Notes under the pieces: generated by a model
What the model was told of the DNA's origin: nothing
The model's database searches: none
What the model saw: the letters and a program-made list of their open reading frames with translations, nothing else
Position numbers and translations under genes: made by a program
Part shown: piece by piece, positions 21,717 through 30,795 of the stretch
Position numbering within the stretch: position 1 is the first letter of the stretch
Layout: every line of letters begins with the position of its first letter
NCBI RefSeq assembly: GCF_026341855.1
Contig: NZ_JAPENW010000001.1
Coordinates: 5,013,001-5,077,000, forward strand
Direction of reading: 5' to 3'
DNA: 64,000 nucleotides
Source: Streptomyces sp. NBC_00568
GTDB taxonomy: Bacteria; Actinomycetota; Actinomycetes; Streptomycetales; Streptomycetaceae

Positions 21717-24713
21717 ATGACGGCGCCGGGGCGCAGAAGCAGTACCTTCACGCGGCTGCTGCGACACGGCTTCACCGATCCGTCGGCGGCCGAGCGGCTC
21801 CTGGAGGGGCCCGAACTGGCGCCCGTGCGGTCCGACCCGGTCCTGCTGGACGCGCTGGGCGCCACCGCCGACCCGGACCTCGCGCTCCTCGGACTTGTCC
21901 GGCTCGTCGAGGCGCAGGACGGGCATCCCGCGCAGCGGGAGCTCCTCGACACACTGATCGCGGCCAAACCGCTGCGGGACCGGCTGCTGGGCGTGCTCGG
22001 CGCCTCCGCCGCGCTCGCCGACCACCTCGCCCGGCACCCGCACGACTGGCAGGCCCTCGTCACCTACGAGGCACAGGACCTGCATCCCGGTGTCCAGGAG
22101 TTCGAACGGGGGCTGGCGGACGCGACGGACCTCGTCTCGCTGCGCGTCGCCTACCGCCGCTGCATGCTCTCCATCGCCGCGCGCGACGTGTGCGGCACCA
22201 CCGACCTCGCCCAGACCGCCGCCGAACTCGCCGACCTCGCCACCGCGACCCTGCGCGCCGCGCTCGACATCGCCAGGGCCGCCGCGCCCGACGACGCCGC
22301 GCTGTGCCGGCTCGCGGTCATCGCGATGGGCAAGTGCGGCGGACACGAGCTCAATTACGTGTCCGACGTCGACGTGATCTTCGTCGGGGAGGGCGTCGAG
22401 GGGGCCGACGAGCAGAAGGCCGTGCAGGCGGCCACCCGGCTCGCCTCGCACATGATGCGGATCTGCTCCGAGACGACCGTCGAGGGCAGCATCTGGCCGG
22501 TCGACGCCAATCTCCGCCCCGAGGGCCGCAACGGTCCCCTGGTACGCACGCTCAGCAGTCATCTCGCCTACTACCAGCGGTGGGCCAAGACCTGGGAGTT
22601 CCAGGCGCTGCTGAAGGCCCGCCCCGTCGCCGGTGACCTGGAGCTGGGCGAGAAGTACGTGGCCACGCTCTCCCCGCTGGTGTGGCAGGCCGCCGAGCGG
22701 GAGAACTTCGTCGCCGACGTGCAGAAGATGCGGCGCCGCGTCGTCGAGAACATCCCGGTCGCCGAGATCGAGCGGGAGCTGAAGCTCGCTCCGGGAGGGC
22801 TCCGGGACGTCGAATTCGCCGTACAGCTCCTGCAGTTGGTGCACGGCAGGGCCGACACGTCCTTGCGCAGCGGTACGACACTGGATGCCCTGAAGGCGCT
22901 CGCGGCGGGCGGATACGTGGGACGCGCCGACGCCGTACAGCTGGACGACGCCTACCGCTTCCTGCGGACGATGGAACACCGCATCCAGCTCTTCCGGTTG
23001 CGGCGCACGCATCTGGTGCCGGAGGACGAGGCCGATCTGCGGCGGATCGGGCGGTCGCTCGGGCTGCGTGCCGACCCGGTCAAGGAACTGAACCGGGAGT
23101 GGAAGCGGCACGCGGCCATGGTGCGGCGGCTGCACGAGAAGCTGTTCTACCGGCCGCTGCTCGACGCCGTGGCCCAACTGGCTCCGGTCGAGGCCCGGTT
23201 GAGCCCGGACGCGGCCCGGGAGCGGCTCATCGCCCTCGGGTACGCCGATCCGGCCGCCGCGCTGCGCCACCTGGAGGCGCTGGCCTCCGGGGTCAGCCGC
23301 AAGGCCGCGATCCAACGGACCCTGCTCCCGGTGCTGTTGGGGTGGTTCGCGGACTCCGCCGACCCCGACGCCGGCCTGCTCAACTTCCGCAAGGTGTCGG
23401 ACGCGCTCGGCAAGACCCCCTGGTATCTGCGCCTGCTGAGGGACGAGGGTGCCGCCGCCGAGAACCTCGCGCGGGTGCTCTCGGCGGGGCGGCTGGCCCC
23501 GGACCTGCTGATGCGGGCGCCGGAGGCGGTGGCGCTGCTGGGCGACGGGGAGGGCGGCGGCCTCGAACCGCGTGACCGTGCCCATCTGGAGCAGGAGATC
23601 CTCGCCGCGGTGCGGCGGGCCGACGGCGGCGAGCAGGCGGTGACCGCCGCGCGCGGCGTGCGGCGGCGGGAGCTGTTCCGCACCGCCGCGACGGACATCA
23701 TCGCCTCGTACGGAACGGAGGAGACGCCGGCCGTCGCCGATCAGGGAGCGCTGGTCGACCTGGTCGGCGGCGCGGTGTCCGATCTGACCGCCGCGACGCT
23801 GGCGGGCACGCTGCGGGCCGTGGTGCGGGACGGCTGGGGGGACACGCTCCCCACGCGGTTCTCGGTGATCGGGATGGGCCGCTTCGGGGGCCATGAGCTC
23901 GGCTACGGCTCCGACGCGGACGTGCTCTTCGTGCACGAGCCGCGGGAGGGCGTGGCCGAACAGGAGGCGTCGCGGGCCGCGAACGCCGTGGTGTCCGAGA
24001 TGCGGCGGCTGCTCCAGCTGCCCAGCGCGGACCCGCCGCTGCTGATCGACGCGGATCTGCGGCCCGAGGGGAAGTCCGGGCCGCTGGTCCGGAGCCTGAA
24101 CTCGTACGAGGCGTACTACCGGCGCTGGTCGCTGGTGTGGGAGTCGCAGGCGCTGCTGCGCGCGGAGGTCGTGGCGGGGGACGCGGACCTCGGGAGCCGC
24201 TTCATCGAGCTGGTCGATCCGCTGCGGTATCCGGCGGAGGGGCTGGGCGAGGAGGCCGTGCGGGAGATCCGGCGGCTGAAGGCCCGGATGGAGACGGAGC
24301 GGCTGCCGCGCGGCGCCGACCCCACGCTGCACACCAAGCTCGGGCGCGGCGGTCTCTCCGACGTGGAGTGGACGGTTCAACTGATCCAGCTCCAGCACGG
24401 CTGGGTCGAGCCGGGCCTGCGGACGACCCGGACGCGGGAGGCGCTGGCCGCCGCCTGCGCGGCGGATCTGCTGTCCGCGGAGTACGCGTCGACGCTGGAC
24501 GAGGCATGGGTCCTGGCCACCCGTGTCCGGAACGCCGTCATGCTCGTGCGGGGCCGGGCCGGGGACACCTTCCCCTCGGACGGCCGCGAGCTCGCCGCCG
24601 TGGGCCGCTACCTGGGGTACGACCCGGGGCACGTCGGGGACATGCTCGACGACTACCGGCGGACCACCCGGCGGGCCCGGGCCGTGGTGGACGAGCTGTT
24701 CTACGGAGCCTGA
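21717..24713 (+). CDS. glnE: Bifunctional glutamine synthetase adenylyltransferase / adenylyl-removing enzyme
   Basis: A 998-residue enzyme that adds AMP to, or removes it from, a tyrosine of GlnA and so tunes nitrogen assimilation. Two nucleotidyltransferase domains are clear: GGHELNYVSDVDVIFV in the N-terminal half (acidic residues about 217 and 219, phosphorylase) and GGHELGYGSDADVLFV in the C-terminal half (about 733 and 735, adenylylation). Each is followed by an all-helical GlnD-type domain (EREKLKLAPGGLRDVEFAVQ-like and KLGRGGLSDVEWTVQ). AGGAGG precedes the ATG at 21717. It lies close to the glutamine synthetase tail at 16.5 kb, as in the streptomycete nitrogen region. Confidence 0.97.
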   Translation: MTAPGRRSSTFTRLLRHGFTDPSAAERLLEGPELAPVRSDPVLLDALGATADPDLALLGLVRLVEAQDGHPAQRELLDTLIAAKPLRDRLLGVLGASAALADHLARHPHDWQALVTYEAQDLHPGVQEFERGLADATDLVSLRVAYRRCMLSIAARDVCGTTDLAQTAAELADLATATLRAALDIARAAAPDDAALCRLAVIAMGKCGGHELNYVSDVDVIFVGEGVEGADEQKAVQAATRLASHMMRICSETTVEGSIWPVDANLRPEGRNGPLVRTLSSHLAYYQRWAKTWEFQALLKARPVAGDLELGEKYVATLSPLVWQAAERENFVADVQKMRRRVVENIPVAEIERELKLAPGGLRDVEFAVQLLQLVHGRADTSLRSGTTLDALKALAAGGYVGRADAVQLDDAYRFLRTMEHRIQLFRLRRTHLVPEDEADLRRIGRSLGLRADPVKELNREWKRHAAMVRRLHEKLFYRPLLDAVAQLAPVEARLSPDAARERLIALGYADPAAALRHLEALASGVSRKAAIQRTLLPVLLGWFADSADPDAGLLNFRKVSDALGKTPWYLRLLRDEGAAAENLARVLSAGRLAPDLLMRAPEAVALLGDGEGGGLEPRDRAHLEQEILAAVRRADGGEQAVTAARGVRRRELFRTAATDIIASYGTEETPAVADQGALVDLVGGAVSDLTAATLAGTLRAVVRDGWGDTLPTRFSVIGMGRFGGHELGYGSDADVLFVHEPREGVAEQEASRAANAVVSEMRRLLQLPSADPPLLIDADLRPEGKSGPLVRSLNSYEAYYRRWSLVWESQALLRAEVVAGDADLGSRFIELVDPLRYPAEGLGEEAVREIRRLKARMETERLPRGADPTLHTKLGRGGLSDVEWTVQLIQLQHGWVEPGLRTTRTREALAAACAADLLSAEYASTLDEAWVLATRVRNAVMLVRGRAGDTFPSDGRELAAVGRYLGYDPGHVGDMLDDYRRTTRRARAVVDELFYGA

Positions 24714-24754
24714 GGGACCCCCGGACGGTCACGGAACGTGACGGCGGGCGGCGG

Positions 24755-25615
24755 TCAGGCCCTCAACGGCAGGGCCGGCGCCCCGCGCGTCCCCGGTACC
24801 CACTGCGGCAGGGAGTACGGCAGCGCCCCGTACCACAGGCGAGCCACCAGGAAGCCGAAAGCGAGGCAGAGCAGGCCGCCCACCGCGTCCAGCCAGAAGT
24901 GGTTCGCGGTGGCGACGATGACCAGCAGAGTGGCCGCCGGATAGAGCATGCCGAGGATGCGGGCCCACGGGGCCGAGGCCAGCGCGAAGACGGTCAGGCC
25001 GCACCACAGGGACCAGCCGATGTGCATGGACGGCATCGCGGCGTACTGGTTGGACATGTGTTTCAGGTCGCCGGAGGCCATCGAGCCCCAGGTCTGGTGG
25101 ACCATGACCGTGTCGACGAAGGTGCCGCCGGTCATCAGGCGGGGTGGCGCGAGCGGGAAGAAGTAGTAGCCCACGAGGGCCACCGCCGTGGTCGCGAACA
25201 GGACAAGACGGGCCGCCGCGTAGCGGCCCGGATGACAGCGGTACAGCCAGACAAGAACACTCAGCGTGACCACGAAGTGCAGCGTCGCGTAGTAGTAGTT
25301 CATGCCGATGATCAACCATGTCACCGAGTTCACGGTGTGGTTGACCGACTCCTCGACGGCGACGCCGAGGTGGTGTTCCACCTGCCAGATCCAGTCCGCG
25401 TTGCGCAGCGCTTCGCGTCGCTGCTCCGGAACGGCGTTCCGGATCAGCGAATACGTCCAGTAGCTCACGGCGATGAGCAGGATCTCGAACCAGAGGCGGG
25501 GGCGACGCGGGGCCCGCATACGACGCAGGAGTTTGTTCCCCGCCTTCTCCTCCGCGACGGGCTGTGGAGTGGCCTGCTCCCGGCCTTCCAGTGTCGTCAC
25601 GGTCGTCTCACCCAT
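24755..25615 (-). CDS. PAP2-family integral membrane phosphatase
   Basis: About 286 residues with six membrane helices and PAP2 motifs. A KxxxxxxRP-like segment lies near LAPPRLM, motif 2 is AAMPSMHIGWSLW and motif 3 is ATANHFWLDAVGG, with the catalytic histidines of the family. It resembles the inositol-phosphoryl-transferase (Aur1-like) subgroup more than UppP. It is likely to act on lipid phosphates of the cell membrane. Start choice: ATG 25615 rather than GTG 25621. Confidence 0.85.
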   Translation of the reverse strand: MGETTVTTLEGREQATPQPVAEEKAGNKLLRRMRAPRRPRLWFEILLIAVSYWTYSLIRNAVPEQRREALRNADWIWQVEHHLGVAVEESVNHTVNSVTWLIIGMNYYYATLHFVVTLSVLVWLYRCHPGRYAAARLVLFATTAVALVGYYFFPLAPPRLMTGGTFVDTVMVHQTWGSMASGDLKHMSNQYAAMPSMHIGWSLWCGLTVFALASAPWARILGMLYPAATLLVIVATANHFWLDAVGGLLCLAFGFLVARLWYGALPYSLPQWVPGTRGAPALPLRA

Positions 25616-25723
25616 AGGCACAGAGTCTGCCAGAAAAGCGTTCCCCCACCGATCATCCCTTGGTCGGGTCCTGGTCGCACGTTCTACGCCCGGGGGAGGC
25701 GGAATGCCCTCCGGGCGTCCTCC

Positions 25724-26758
25724 CTAGGGACGATTCCGGTCCCCAGGGGCAGAAGCGGTCGAACCGCGCACCACCAGTTCCGGCATGAACACGAATTCGC
25801 TGTGCGGCGCGGGCGTCCCGCCGATCTCCTCCAGCAACGTGCGCACCGCGGCCTGTCCCATCGCGGGCACCGGCTTGCGGATCGTCGTGAGCGGCGGGTC
25901 GGTGAAGGCGATCAGCGGCGAATCGTCGAATCCGACGACCGAGATGTCCTTGGGGACCTCCAGGCCGCGCTGGCGTGCCGCCCGTATCGCGCCGAGCGCC
26001 ATCATGTCGCTGGCGCACACGATCGCCGTGCAGCCGCGGTCCATCAGGGCGCTCGCTGCGGCCTGGCCACCCTCCAGCGTGTACAGCGAGTGCTGGACCA
26101 GTCGCTCCTCGACATCGGCGGGGCTCAGGTTCAGCTGCTCCTGCATGGTGCGCACGAAGCCCTCGATCTTGCGCTGCACCGGCACGAACCGCTTGGGGCC
26201 GAGGGCGAGTCCGATGCTGGTGTGCCCGAGCGAGGCGAGGTGGGTGACCGCGAGGGCCATCGCCGCGCGGTCGTCCGGCGAGATGAACGGCGCCTGCACC
26301 TTGGGTGAAAAGCCGTCGACCAGGACGAACGGGACACCTTGACCGCGCAGTTGCTCGTACCGCTGCATGTCGGCGGAGGTGTCGGCGTGCAGGCCGGAGA
26401 CGAAGATGATGCCGGCGACCCCGCGGTCGACCAGCATCTCGGTCAGCTCGTCCTCGGTGGAGCCGCCCGGGGTCTGGGTCGCGAGGACGGGGGTGTAGCC
26501 CTGGCGCGTCAGGGCCTGCCCGATGACCTGCGCGAGGGCAGGGAATATCGGGTTCTCCAGCTCGGGGGTTATGAGGCCCACCAGGCCCTCGCTGCGCTGC
26601 CGCAGGCGCACCGGGCGCTCGTAGCCCAGTACGTCGAGCGCGGCCAGGACGGACTGGCGGGTGGTCGCGGCGACGCCCGGCTTCCCGTTCAGGACGCGGC
26701 TGACAGTCGCCTCACTGACCCCCGCCTGGGCTGCGATGTCGGCAAGCCGTGTGGTCAC
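25724..26758 (-). CDS. malR: LacI-family maltose regulator
   Basis: A 344-residue repressor of the maltose operon when counted from GTG 26758, the length known for streptomycete MalR. The N-terminal helix-turn-helix and hinge are canonical (RLADIAAQAGVSEATVSRVL, then NGKPGVAATTRQSVLAAL), followed by a periplasmic-binding-like sugar-sensing domain (GLITPELENPIFPALAQVIG; ASDMMALGAIRAARQ; VVGFDDSPLIAFTDPPLTT). Upstream in-frame starts at 26782 and 26851 (the latter behind GAGGGAG) could give a longer N-terminus. It is divergent from malE, with CTTGCAG-like operators between them. Confidence 0.93.
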   Translation of the reverse strand: MTTRLADIAAQAGVSEATVSRVLNGKPGVAATTRQSVLAALDVLGYERPVRLRQRSEGLVGLITPELENPIFPALAQVIGQALTRQGYTPVLATQTPGGSTEDELTEMLVDRGVAGIIFVSGLHADTSADMQRYEQLRGQGVPFVLVDGFSPKVQAPFISPDDRAAMALAVTHLASLGHTSIGLALGPKRFVPVQRKIEGFVRTMQEQLNLSPADVEERLVQHSLYTLEGGQAAASALMDRGCTAIVCASDMMALGAIRAARQRGLEVPKDISVVGFDDSPLIAFTDPPLTTIRKPVPAMGQAAVRTLLEEIGGTPAPHSEFVFMPELVVRGSTASAPGDRNRP

Positions 26759-26915
26759 AGGATTGGACTGTACCGGTCGCATCTCACCCTGCCCACCAAC
26801 CAGACGCCGTGTGCGGGCGGTTGATCGGCCCGCTCCGGGCTGCTGCGTCATCGCGCTCCCTCGTGTTCTGGTCGGCTCGGCGTCCCGTGCGTGCGCCGCG
26901 GGAAAGGGGTGGCTC

Positions 26916-27092
26916 CTGCAAGGCGCTGAAGGGCGATGATCCCCCGTACCGGACAGCGATGGCAAGAGCTTGCAGAGTCTTGCACAGAGGCCCACATGTC
27001 TGCTGAGCGGCGGGATACCAGGGTTTCGAGGTGGACGCCATGAGGTCACGGCGGAGTAACTCTCGGCAGCTCTTGCACTTTTTTGCTGCAAG
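26916..27092. promoter_or_regulatory. MalR operator region of malR-malE
   Basis: CTTGCAG-like heptamers occur at 26916-26922 (reverse), 26969-26975, 26979-26985 (CTTGCAC), 27072-27078 (CTTGCAC) and 27086-27092 (reverse), in two tight pairs. Direct CTTGCAG repeats are the known MalR/Reg1 target of the malE promoter in Streptomyces. The pairing fits dimer or tetramer binding, with induction by maltose. Confidence 0.68.
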
Positions 27093-27226
27093 GTCTTTCG
27101 CACCGCTTACATGGCTGTTACGTTCACGTCGCCCGGCGGACGCAACGGCGCAGTCGGCAAGTCGGCAAGGGGATCGGGCGGGACCGATTCCCCACCTACT
27201 CGGGCTTTCACCCTCAAGGAGATCTC

Positions 27227-28501
27227 ATGCGGCGTGGCATAGCGGCCACCGCGCTGGTGGCGTCCTTCGCCCTCGCGGCGACGGCCTGCGGCGGCAGTGA
27301 CAGCAGCGACGGCAAGTCTGCCGGTCCCACTACCATCACCTGGTGGGACACTTCGAACGCCACCAATGAGGCGCCGACGTACAAGGCTCTGGCCAAGGAA
27401 TTCGAGAAGGCCAACCCCAGCATCAAGGTCAAGTACGTCAACGTCCCCTTCGACCAGGCGCAGAACAAGTTCGACACGGCGGCCGGTTCCAAGGGCGCCC
27501 CGGACATCCTGCGTTCCGAGGTCGGCTGGACCCCGGCCTTCGCGAAGAAGGGCTACTTCCTGCCGCTCGACGGCACCGCCGCCCTCGCGGACCAGGCGAA
27601 GTTCCAGCCCAACCTGATCGAGCAGGCGAAGTTCGACGGCAAGACGTACGGTGTGCCGTTCGTCACCGACACCCTCGCGCTCGTCTACAACAAGGCGCTG
27701 TACAAGAAGGCCGGCATCACCGAGGCCCCGAAGACCTGGGCCGACCTGAAGACCGCCGCCGCGACGATCAAGAAGAAGACGGGCGTCGACGGCTACTGGG
27801 GCTCGACCCAGGCCTACTACGCGCAGTCCTTCCTCTACGGCGAGGGCACCAACACGGTCGACGCCGAGGCCAAGAAGATCACGGTGAACTCGCCCGAGGC
27901 CAAGAAGGCGTTCGGCACCTGGCAGGGTCTGTTCTCCGGCAAGGGCCTGCACAAGGCGGACACCACCGCCGACGCGTACGCCCACATCCAGGACGCCTTC
28001 GTCAACGGCAAGGTCGCCTCGATCATCCAGGGCCCGTGGGAGATCACCAACTTCTACAAGGGCTCGGCGTTCTCGGACAAGGCGAACCTCGGTATCGCGA
28101 CCGTCCCGGCCGGCTCCACCGGCAAGGCGGGCGCCCCGACCGGCGGCCACAACCTCTCCGTGTACGCGGGTTCGGACAAGGCCCACCAGGAGGCCTCGCT
28201 GAAGTTCGTGAAGTTCATGACCTCCGCGAAGTCGCAGTCGACGATCGCGCTCAAGAACTCCACGCTGCCGACGCGTGACGACGCCTACACCGCCGAGGTC
28301 AAGGCCGACCCGGGCATCGCCGGCTACCAGGGCGTCCTCCCCGCCGCCCAGCCGCGCCCGGCGCTTCCCGAGTACGGCTCGCTGTGGGGCCCGCTCGACA
28401 CCGAGCTGCCGAAGATCGCTGGTGGCAAGGTGTCCCTGGACAAGGGCCTGAGCAACGCCGAACTGGCGATCGCCAAGCTGGTCCCGGACTTCAGCAAGTA
28501 G
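27227..28501 (+). CDS. malE: Maltose/maltodextrin-binding lipoprotein
   Basis: A 424-residue extracellular solute-binding protein that captures maltose and maltodextrins for the MalFG permease. The lipobox LAATACGG gives an acylated cysteine near residue 20. The two-lobe fold follows (TITWWDTSNATNEAPTYKAL; RSEVGWTPAFAKKGYFLPLD; GPWEITNFYKG; TGGHNLSVYAGSDK; PRPALPEYGSLWGPLD). AAGGAG lies 6 bases before the ATG. The MalK-type ATPase is not in the window and is probably a shared MsiK encoded elsewhere, as known for streptomycete sugar ABC systems. Confidence 0.95.
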   Translation: MRRGIAATALVASFALAATACGGSDSSDGKSAGPTTITWWDTSNATNEAPTYKALAKEFEKANPSIKVKYVNVPFDQAQNKFDTAAGSKGAPDILRSEVGWTPAFAKKGYFLPLDGTAALADQAKFQPNLIEQAKFDGKTYGVPFVTDTLALVYNKALYKKAGITEAPKTWADLKTAAATIKKKTGVDGYWGSTQAYYAQSFLYGEGTNTVDAEAKKITVNSPEAKKAFGTWQGLFSGKGLHKADTTADAYAHIQDAFVNGKVASIIQGPWEITNFYKGSAFSDKANLGIATVPAGSTGKAGAPTGGHNLSVYAGSDKAHQEASLKFVKFMTSAKSQSTIALKNSTLPTRDDAYTAEVKADPGIAGYQGVLPAAQPRPALPEYGSLWGPLDTELPKIAGGKVSLDKGLSNAELAIAKLVPDFSK

Positions 28502-28507
28502 GCCCGT

Positions 28508-28591
28508 GTGGCCGCCGGATCCTTCCCCGGCCCGACTCCGGTCGGGCCGGGGGGACCCCCAGGACAATCGGGGAACGGATCCGGCGGCCAC
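28508..28591. terminator. Nested hairpins between malE and malF
   Basis: A 12-bp stem CCCCGGCCCGAC (28525-28536) / GTCGGGCCGGGG (28541-28552) has a 4-base loop. It is enclosed in outer arms GTGGCCGCCGGATCC (28508-28522) and GGATCCGGCGGCCAC (28577-28591). Such structure between a binding protein and its permease commonly stabilises the upstream message or attenuates the downstream genes, giving excess MalE. Confidence 0.62.
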
Positions 28592-28636
28592 CGGCTGTGT
28601 GCGCCCAACTCCTGATCTTGCAGAAGGTGTCGAACC

Positions 28637-29641
28637 ATGACAGTCGCCATCGACCGAGCGACCGGCAAGCGCCGCGGTGACCGAGCACCGCGTCCCGGCC
28701 GGATGCAGCGTCTGAAGCACTCGTACCAGAAGTACTGGTATGCGTACGCGATGATCGCCCCGGTCGTCGTCGTACTCGGCGGATTGGTGCTCTATCCCCT
28801 GGTGCGGGGCCTCTATCTGACGTTCACGGACGCCAACAGCCTCAACTCGGCCCGCACGATCGGCGTCAACCACATCGACGCCACCTACAAGTTCATCGGC
28901 CTGGACAACTACAAGGACATCCTGTGGGGTCCGACGTCGTACGACCGCTTCTGGTCGCACTTCATCTGGACCATCGCCTGGACCGTCCTGTGTGTCGTCC
29001 TGCACTACTGCATCGGCCTGGGTCTCGCGCTGCTGCTCAACCAGAAGCTGCGCGGCCGGACGTTCTACCGGCTGATCCTGGTGCTGCCGTGGGCCGTGCC
29101 GACCTTCGTCACCGTCTTCGGCTGGCGTTTCATGCTCGCCGACGGCGGCATCATCAACTCCATGCTCGACGCGGTGCACCTGCCGGCGCCCGCGTGGCTG
29201 GAGGACACCTTCTGGCAGCGGTTCGCCGCGATCATGGTCAACACCTGGTGCGGCGTGCCGTTCATGATGGTCTCGCTGCTCGGCGGACTCCAGTCCATCG
29301 ACGCCACGCTGTACGAGGCCGCCGAGATGGACGGCGCGAACGCCTGGCAGCAGTTCCGCTACGTGACCCTGCCGGGTCTCAGGTCGGTCAGCTCCACTGT
29401 CGTGCTGCTCGGCATCATCTGGACGTTCAACCAGTTCGCGGTGATCTTCCTGCTGTTCGGCAACACCGCGCCGGACGCGCAGATCCTCGTCACCTGGGCC
29501 TACTACCTCGGCTTCGGACAGCAGCCGCGCGACTTCGCGCAGTCGGCTGCCTACGGCATGCTGCTGCTGGCCATCCTGATCGTCTTCACCTCCTTCTACC
29601 GCCGCTGGCTGAACCGCAATGACCAGCAGCTCGCGATCTGA
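28637..29641 (+). CDS. malF: Maltose ABC transporter permease MalF
   Basis: A 334-residue inner-membrane subunit with six membrane helices after a basic N-terminus (IAPVVVVLGGLVLYPLVRGL is the first). The EAA loop is recognisable in LYEAAEMDGANAWQQFRYVTLPGL, which contacts the ATPase. MalF pairs with MalG as the sugar channel. It follows malE after the hairpin region and precedes malG by 13 bases. The ATG at 28637 is 15 bases past an AAGGTG-type site. Confidence 0.95.
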   Translation: MTVAIDRATGKRRGDRAPRPGRMQRLKHSYQKYWYAYAMIAPVVVVLGGLVLYPLVRGLYLTFTDANSLNSARTIGVNHIDATYKFIGLDNYKDILWGPTSYDRFWSHFIWTIAWTVLCVVLHYCIGLGLALLLNQKLRGRTFYRLILVLPWAVPTFVTVFGWRFMLADGGIINSMLDAVHLPAPAWLEDTFWQRFAAIMVNTWCGVPFMMVSLLGGLQSIDATLYEAAEMDGANAWQQFRYVTLPGLRSVSSTVVLLGIIWTFNQFAVIFLLFGNTAPDAQILVTWAYYLGFGQQPRDFAQSAAYGMLLLAILIVFTSFYRRWLNRNDQQLAI

Positions 29642-29654
29642 GGCAGGAGTCTCC

Positions 29655-30563
29655 ATGAGCACCACCACACTTCAGACGCCTCCGGCCGAGCAGACCTCCG
29701 GGAACGAGGAGGCACCGCGGCCGGCGCGCAAGCGCGGTCACCGCGGCCTCGTCGGCTCGCTCGTCTCCCACGGCATCCTGATCGCCGCGAGCCTGGTCGC
29801 GCTGTTCCCGATCGCCTGGCTCGTCTACCTGTCCCTCGGACCGGACAAGGACGACTATCTGCACCCCGAACGCATCTGGGACACGATGACGTTCGACAAC
29901 TACTCCTTCGTGCTCCAGCACACGAACTTCTTCGAGTGGATGAAGAGTTCGCTCATCGTGTCGCTGGGCACCACGGTCGTCGGCGTGATGGTCGCGGCCA
30001 CCACCGGCTACGCGGTCTCGCGCATGCGTTTCCCCGGCTACAAGAAGTTCATGTGGGTCCTGCTGGTCACCCAGATGTTCCCGATCGCCGTGCTCATCGT
30101 GCCGATGTACCAGATCCTCTCGGACCTGCAGCTCATCGACTCCTACCTCGGCCTGATCCTCGTCTACTGCTCGACGGCTGTGCCCTACAGCGCCTGGCTG
30201 CTCAAGGGCTACTTCGACACCATTCCGTTCGAGATCGACGAGGCCGGCCGGGTCGACGGGCTGAGCCCCTTCGGCACCTTCTTCCGGCTGATCCTGCCGC
30301 TCGCCAAGCCGGGTCTCGCGGTGGCGGCGTTCTACAATTTCATCACCGCGTTCGGTGAGGTCGCCTTCGCCTCGACGTTCATGCTGGACGACTCGAAGTA
30401 CACCTTCGCCGTCGGACTGCAGAGCTTCGTCAGCGAGCACGACGCGCAGCGCAACCTGATGGCCGCGACGGCCGTCCTGGTCGCGATACCCGTCTCCGCC
30501 TTCTTCTACCTCGTGCAGAAGAACCTGGTGACCGGACTCACCGCGGGCGGAACGAAGGGCTGA
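29655..30563 (+). CDS. malG: Maltose ABC transporter permease MalG
   Basis: A 302-residue partner permease with six membrane helices (first: GILIAASLVALFPIAWLVYL). The EAA loop is IPFEIDEAGRVDGLSPFGTF, followed by RLILPLAKPGLAVAAFYNF. The ATG at 29655 with GGCAGGAG upstream is preferred to an in-frame start inside malF. The fixed order malE-malF-malG supports one transcript, with a read-through step at the hairpin after malE. Confidence 0.95.
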   Translation: MSTTTLQTPPAEQTSGNEEAPRPARKRGHRGLVGSLVSHGILIAASLVALFPIAWLVYLSLGPDKDDYLHPERIWDTMTFDNYSFVLQHTNFFEWMKSSLIVSLGTTVVGVMVAATTGYAVSRMRFPGYKKFMWVLLVTQMFPIAVLIVPMYQILSDLQLIDSYLGLILVYCSTAVPYSAWLLKGYFDTIPFEIDEAGRVDGLSPFGTFFRLILPLAKPGLAVAAFYNFITAFGEVAFASTFMLDDSKYTFAVGLQSFVSEHDAQRNLMAATAVLVAIPVSAFFYLVQKNLVTGLTAGGTKG

Positions 30564-30595
30564 TCCGCCCAGGAGATCCCTGTTCGCCCAAGACT

Positions 30596-30618
30596 CCCGC
30601 GCGCTCGACGCGCGCGGG
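30596..30618. terminator. GC hairpin between malG and aglA
   Basis: CCCGCGCG pairs with CGCGCGGG around a 7-base loop, 33 bases past the malG stop. It may partially attenuate expression of aglA. Confidence 0.4.
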
Positions 30619-30795
30619 TGGCGGCCGCGGTGCCCATCCGACCCCGCCGGTACCGCGGCCGCCTCATCCCCCCGCCCCGACGCCTCTCGCCCCGTGCTCA
30701 GGGCTTCGCGTGAGCAGGGGGTCGCCCCCACAGCCGTTTCCTCCCCGCACCCGACCGCGTTCGGGTGGGAGGACCCCCATCGCATCAAGGACGCC

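Noticed and set aside
21561..24632. A 1,023-codon leftward frame opposite glnE
   Set aside because: Antisense to a certain enzyme gene, low-complexity translation, no start signal.
24137..26308. A 723-codon rightward frame across the end of glnE, the PAP2 gene and malR
   Set aside because: Shadow of three recognised genes with a repetitive Arg/Gly translation.
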